This document shows positions 62,946 through 64,000 of a DNA stretch of 64,000 nt, one piece after another. The stretch comes from Strix aluco. Lineage: Eukaryota; Chordata; Aves; Strigiformes; Strigidae. The notes below the pieces were generated by a model. That model was not told the DNA's origin. It ran no database searches and was given only the letters and a program-made list of their open reading frames with translations. Both the position numbers and the translations under genes were made by a program. Every line of letters starts with the position of its first letter. Within the stretch, counting starts at the first letter, position 1. The stretch covers positions 74,933,429 to 74,997,428 of the forward strand of contig NC_133931.1 of assembly GCF_031877795.1 (NCBI RefSeq). The letters are read 5' to 3'.

Positions 62946-64000
62946 GGAAGAGATGGAAATCCAAAGATATAAAGTCTCTGTCACCAGGTAGTTACTTCAC
63001 CAGCCTGCATCTGGTTTAGTCTCACATCTCATGAACTCAGTAAATTCTAGGTCTGAGAGATGAGTCAACAGACTATTTGTAAGGGATCCATGAAAGATAC
63101 CTAAGTGGCAGTATGGCTTAAATAAACTGTTTCCAAGAGAATGATCTTAGTGTAGCTGGAAGAACTGCATTACTTGAAAGCTGAGTTAAAATTATGTAGC
63201 ACATTTTAAAAAACTCAGGCCAAATAGGCTTTGCAACACACACTCATGAAGGTGTGGGTTTTATTGTAATTCCAAGAATTATAATAAGAATTTCCAAATC
63301 ACTTGGCACGGCAGTGTATTGAAACTCTGCATAGCATATAAAGCAAGAATACCTAAATGATATTCTGCTCCCACTGTGTGTTTCTGCCTATTAAGAGGTA
63401 GTTTTATAAAGAACAAGTATATAATTTCAGATCATTTCTGACTCCTGAGAACATTACAGACCTCTTAGCTAATGCAAGTGACCTTTTTTATTTGATCCAC
63501 AAGTAGGCAGATAATAAACAATGTGATACCACAAGTCACAGAGAATAGAAAGGAGATACTTTGTAAACATGTAGTATCTAAACTAAGGCAAGAGTTTATT
63601 TATATGCTCAGACTTTTTCTTCAGATCAACCTGTTCACTTCTGGACAGGAGAATTTGACCCTGAAGATGAAAATAAAATTATCCACAAGTTTTTTCTTTT
63701 AATTTCAAATACTTCCATCTTTCTTCCAACCCACCCTTCTTTCACAGACCATACTTTTATGCTGGCCAAAGAAGATCCATCAAGAATGATGCAAAATTTT
63801 CCTTGATTTTATACTGGGGAGACAAAATAGGAGGCTGAGAAATATCAGTGTTTTAATAATGCCATTGTACTGACCTCTTTCACAGTAAGAATTTACAGCC
63901 TGAGAGAAGCTAATGCTGTTTTTAGCCAAATTCTTAAGGATCCTCACTTAATCCATGCTTTATTCTTAGCTTTGCTCAGTCAACAAGAATTTAATGGTAA
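62946..64000. other. Intergenic DNA at the window end
   Basis: AT-rich unique sequence; I see no gene, RNA or repeat family in it. Confidence 0.5.

Noticed and set aside
1..64000. CRISPR array, operon or other prokaryotic-type system
   Set aside because: The window is vertebrate nuclear DNA with spliced genes; no spaced direct repeats of the CRISPR kind occur.

Overview
The window is nuclear DNA from a vertebrate, almost certainly a bird. The gene structure is spliced, most of the sequence is AT-rich and non-coding, and a 5'-truncated CR1 retrotransposon at 3713-4308 ends in the octamer repeats typical of avian and reptilian CR1. I cannot name the species. The CR1 wording reminds me of subfamilies common outside the galliforms, but that is a weak hint.

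I can support one protein-coding gene: VSTM2A (V-set and transmembrane domain containing 2A), complete on the minus strand. Its five coding exons are 31411-31333, 29011-28845, 27987-27937, 24575-24239 and 7937-7861. All splice sites are GT/AG, intron phases are 1, 0, 0 and 1, and the product is 236 residues: signal peptide, one V-set immunoglobulin domain with the C48-C127 pair, a linker and a short hydrophobic tail. The introns are about 2.3, 0.86, 3.4 and 16.3 kb. The 3' UTR lies below 7861 and the promoter side above 31411.

Layout: 1-6690 is downstream flank with the CR1. 6690-7860 is the likely 3' UTR, with several poly(A) signals, an AAAT microsatellite and an inverted repeat. 7938-24238 is the long intron 4. 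24239-31411 is the compact 5' part of the gene, where GC content jumps: a CpG island surrounds the 51-bp exon 3, and a second GC-rich block in intron 1 holds a G-rich minisatellite and a strong RE1/NRSF (REST) motif. 31412-64000 is upstream intergenic DNA with homopolymer runs, microsatellites and a few old SINE remnants resembling MIR/CORE elements; I find no convincing gene there.

The most interesting points concern regulation of VSTM2A: a possible intronic-polyadenylation isoform with a different C-terminus, G-rich tracts just inside the first three 5' splice sites (one of them a weak site), a REST motif in intron 1, and a bulged 20-bp inverted repeat in the 3' UTR. I saw no novel multi-gene system, no CRISPR array and no recognisable RNA gene.
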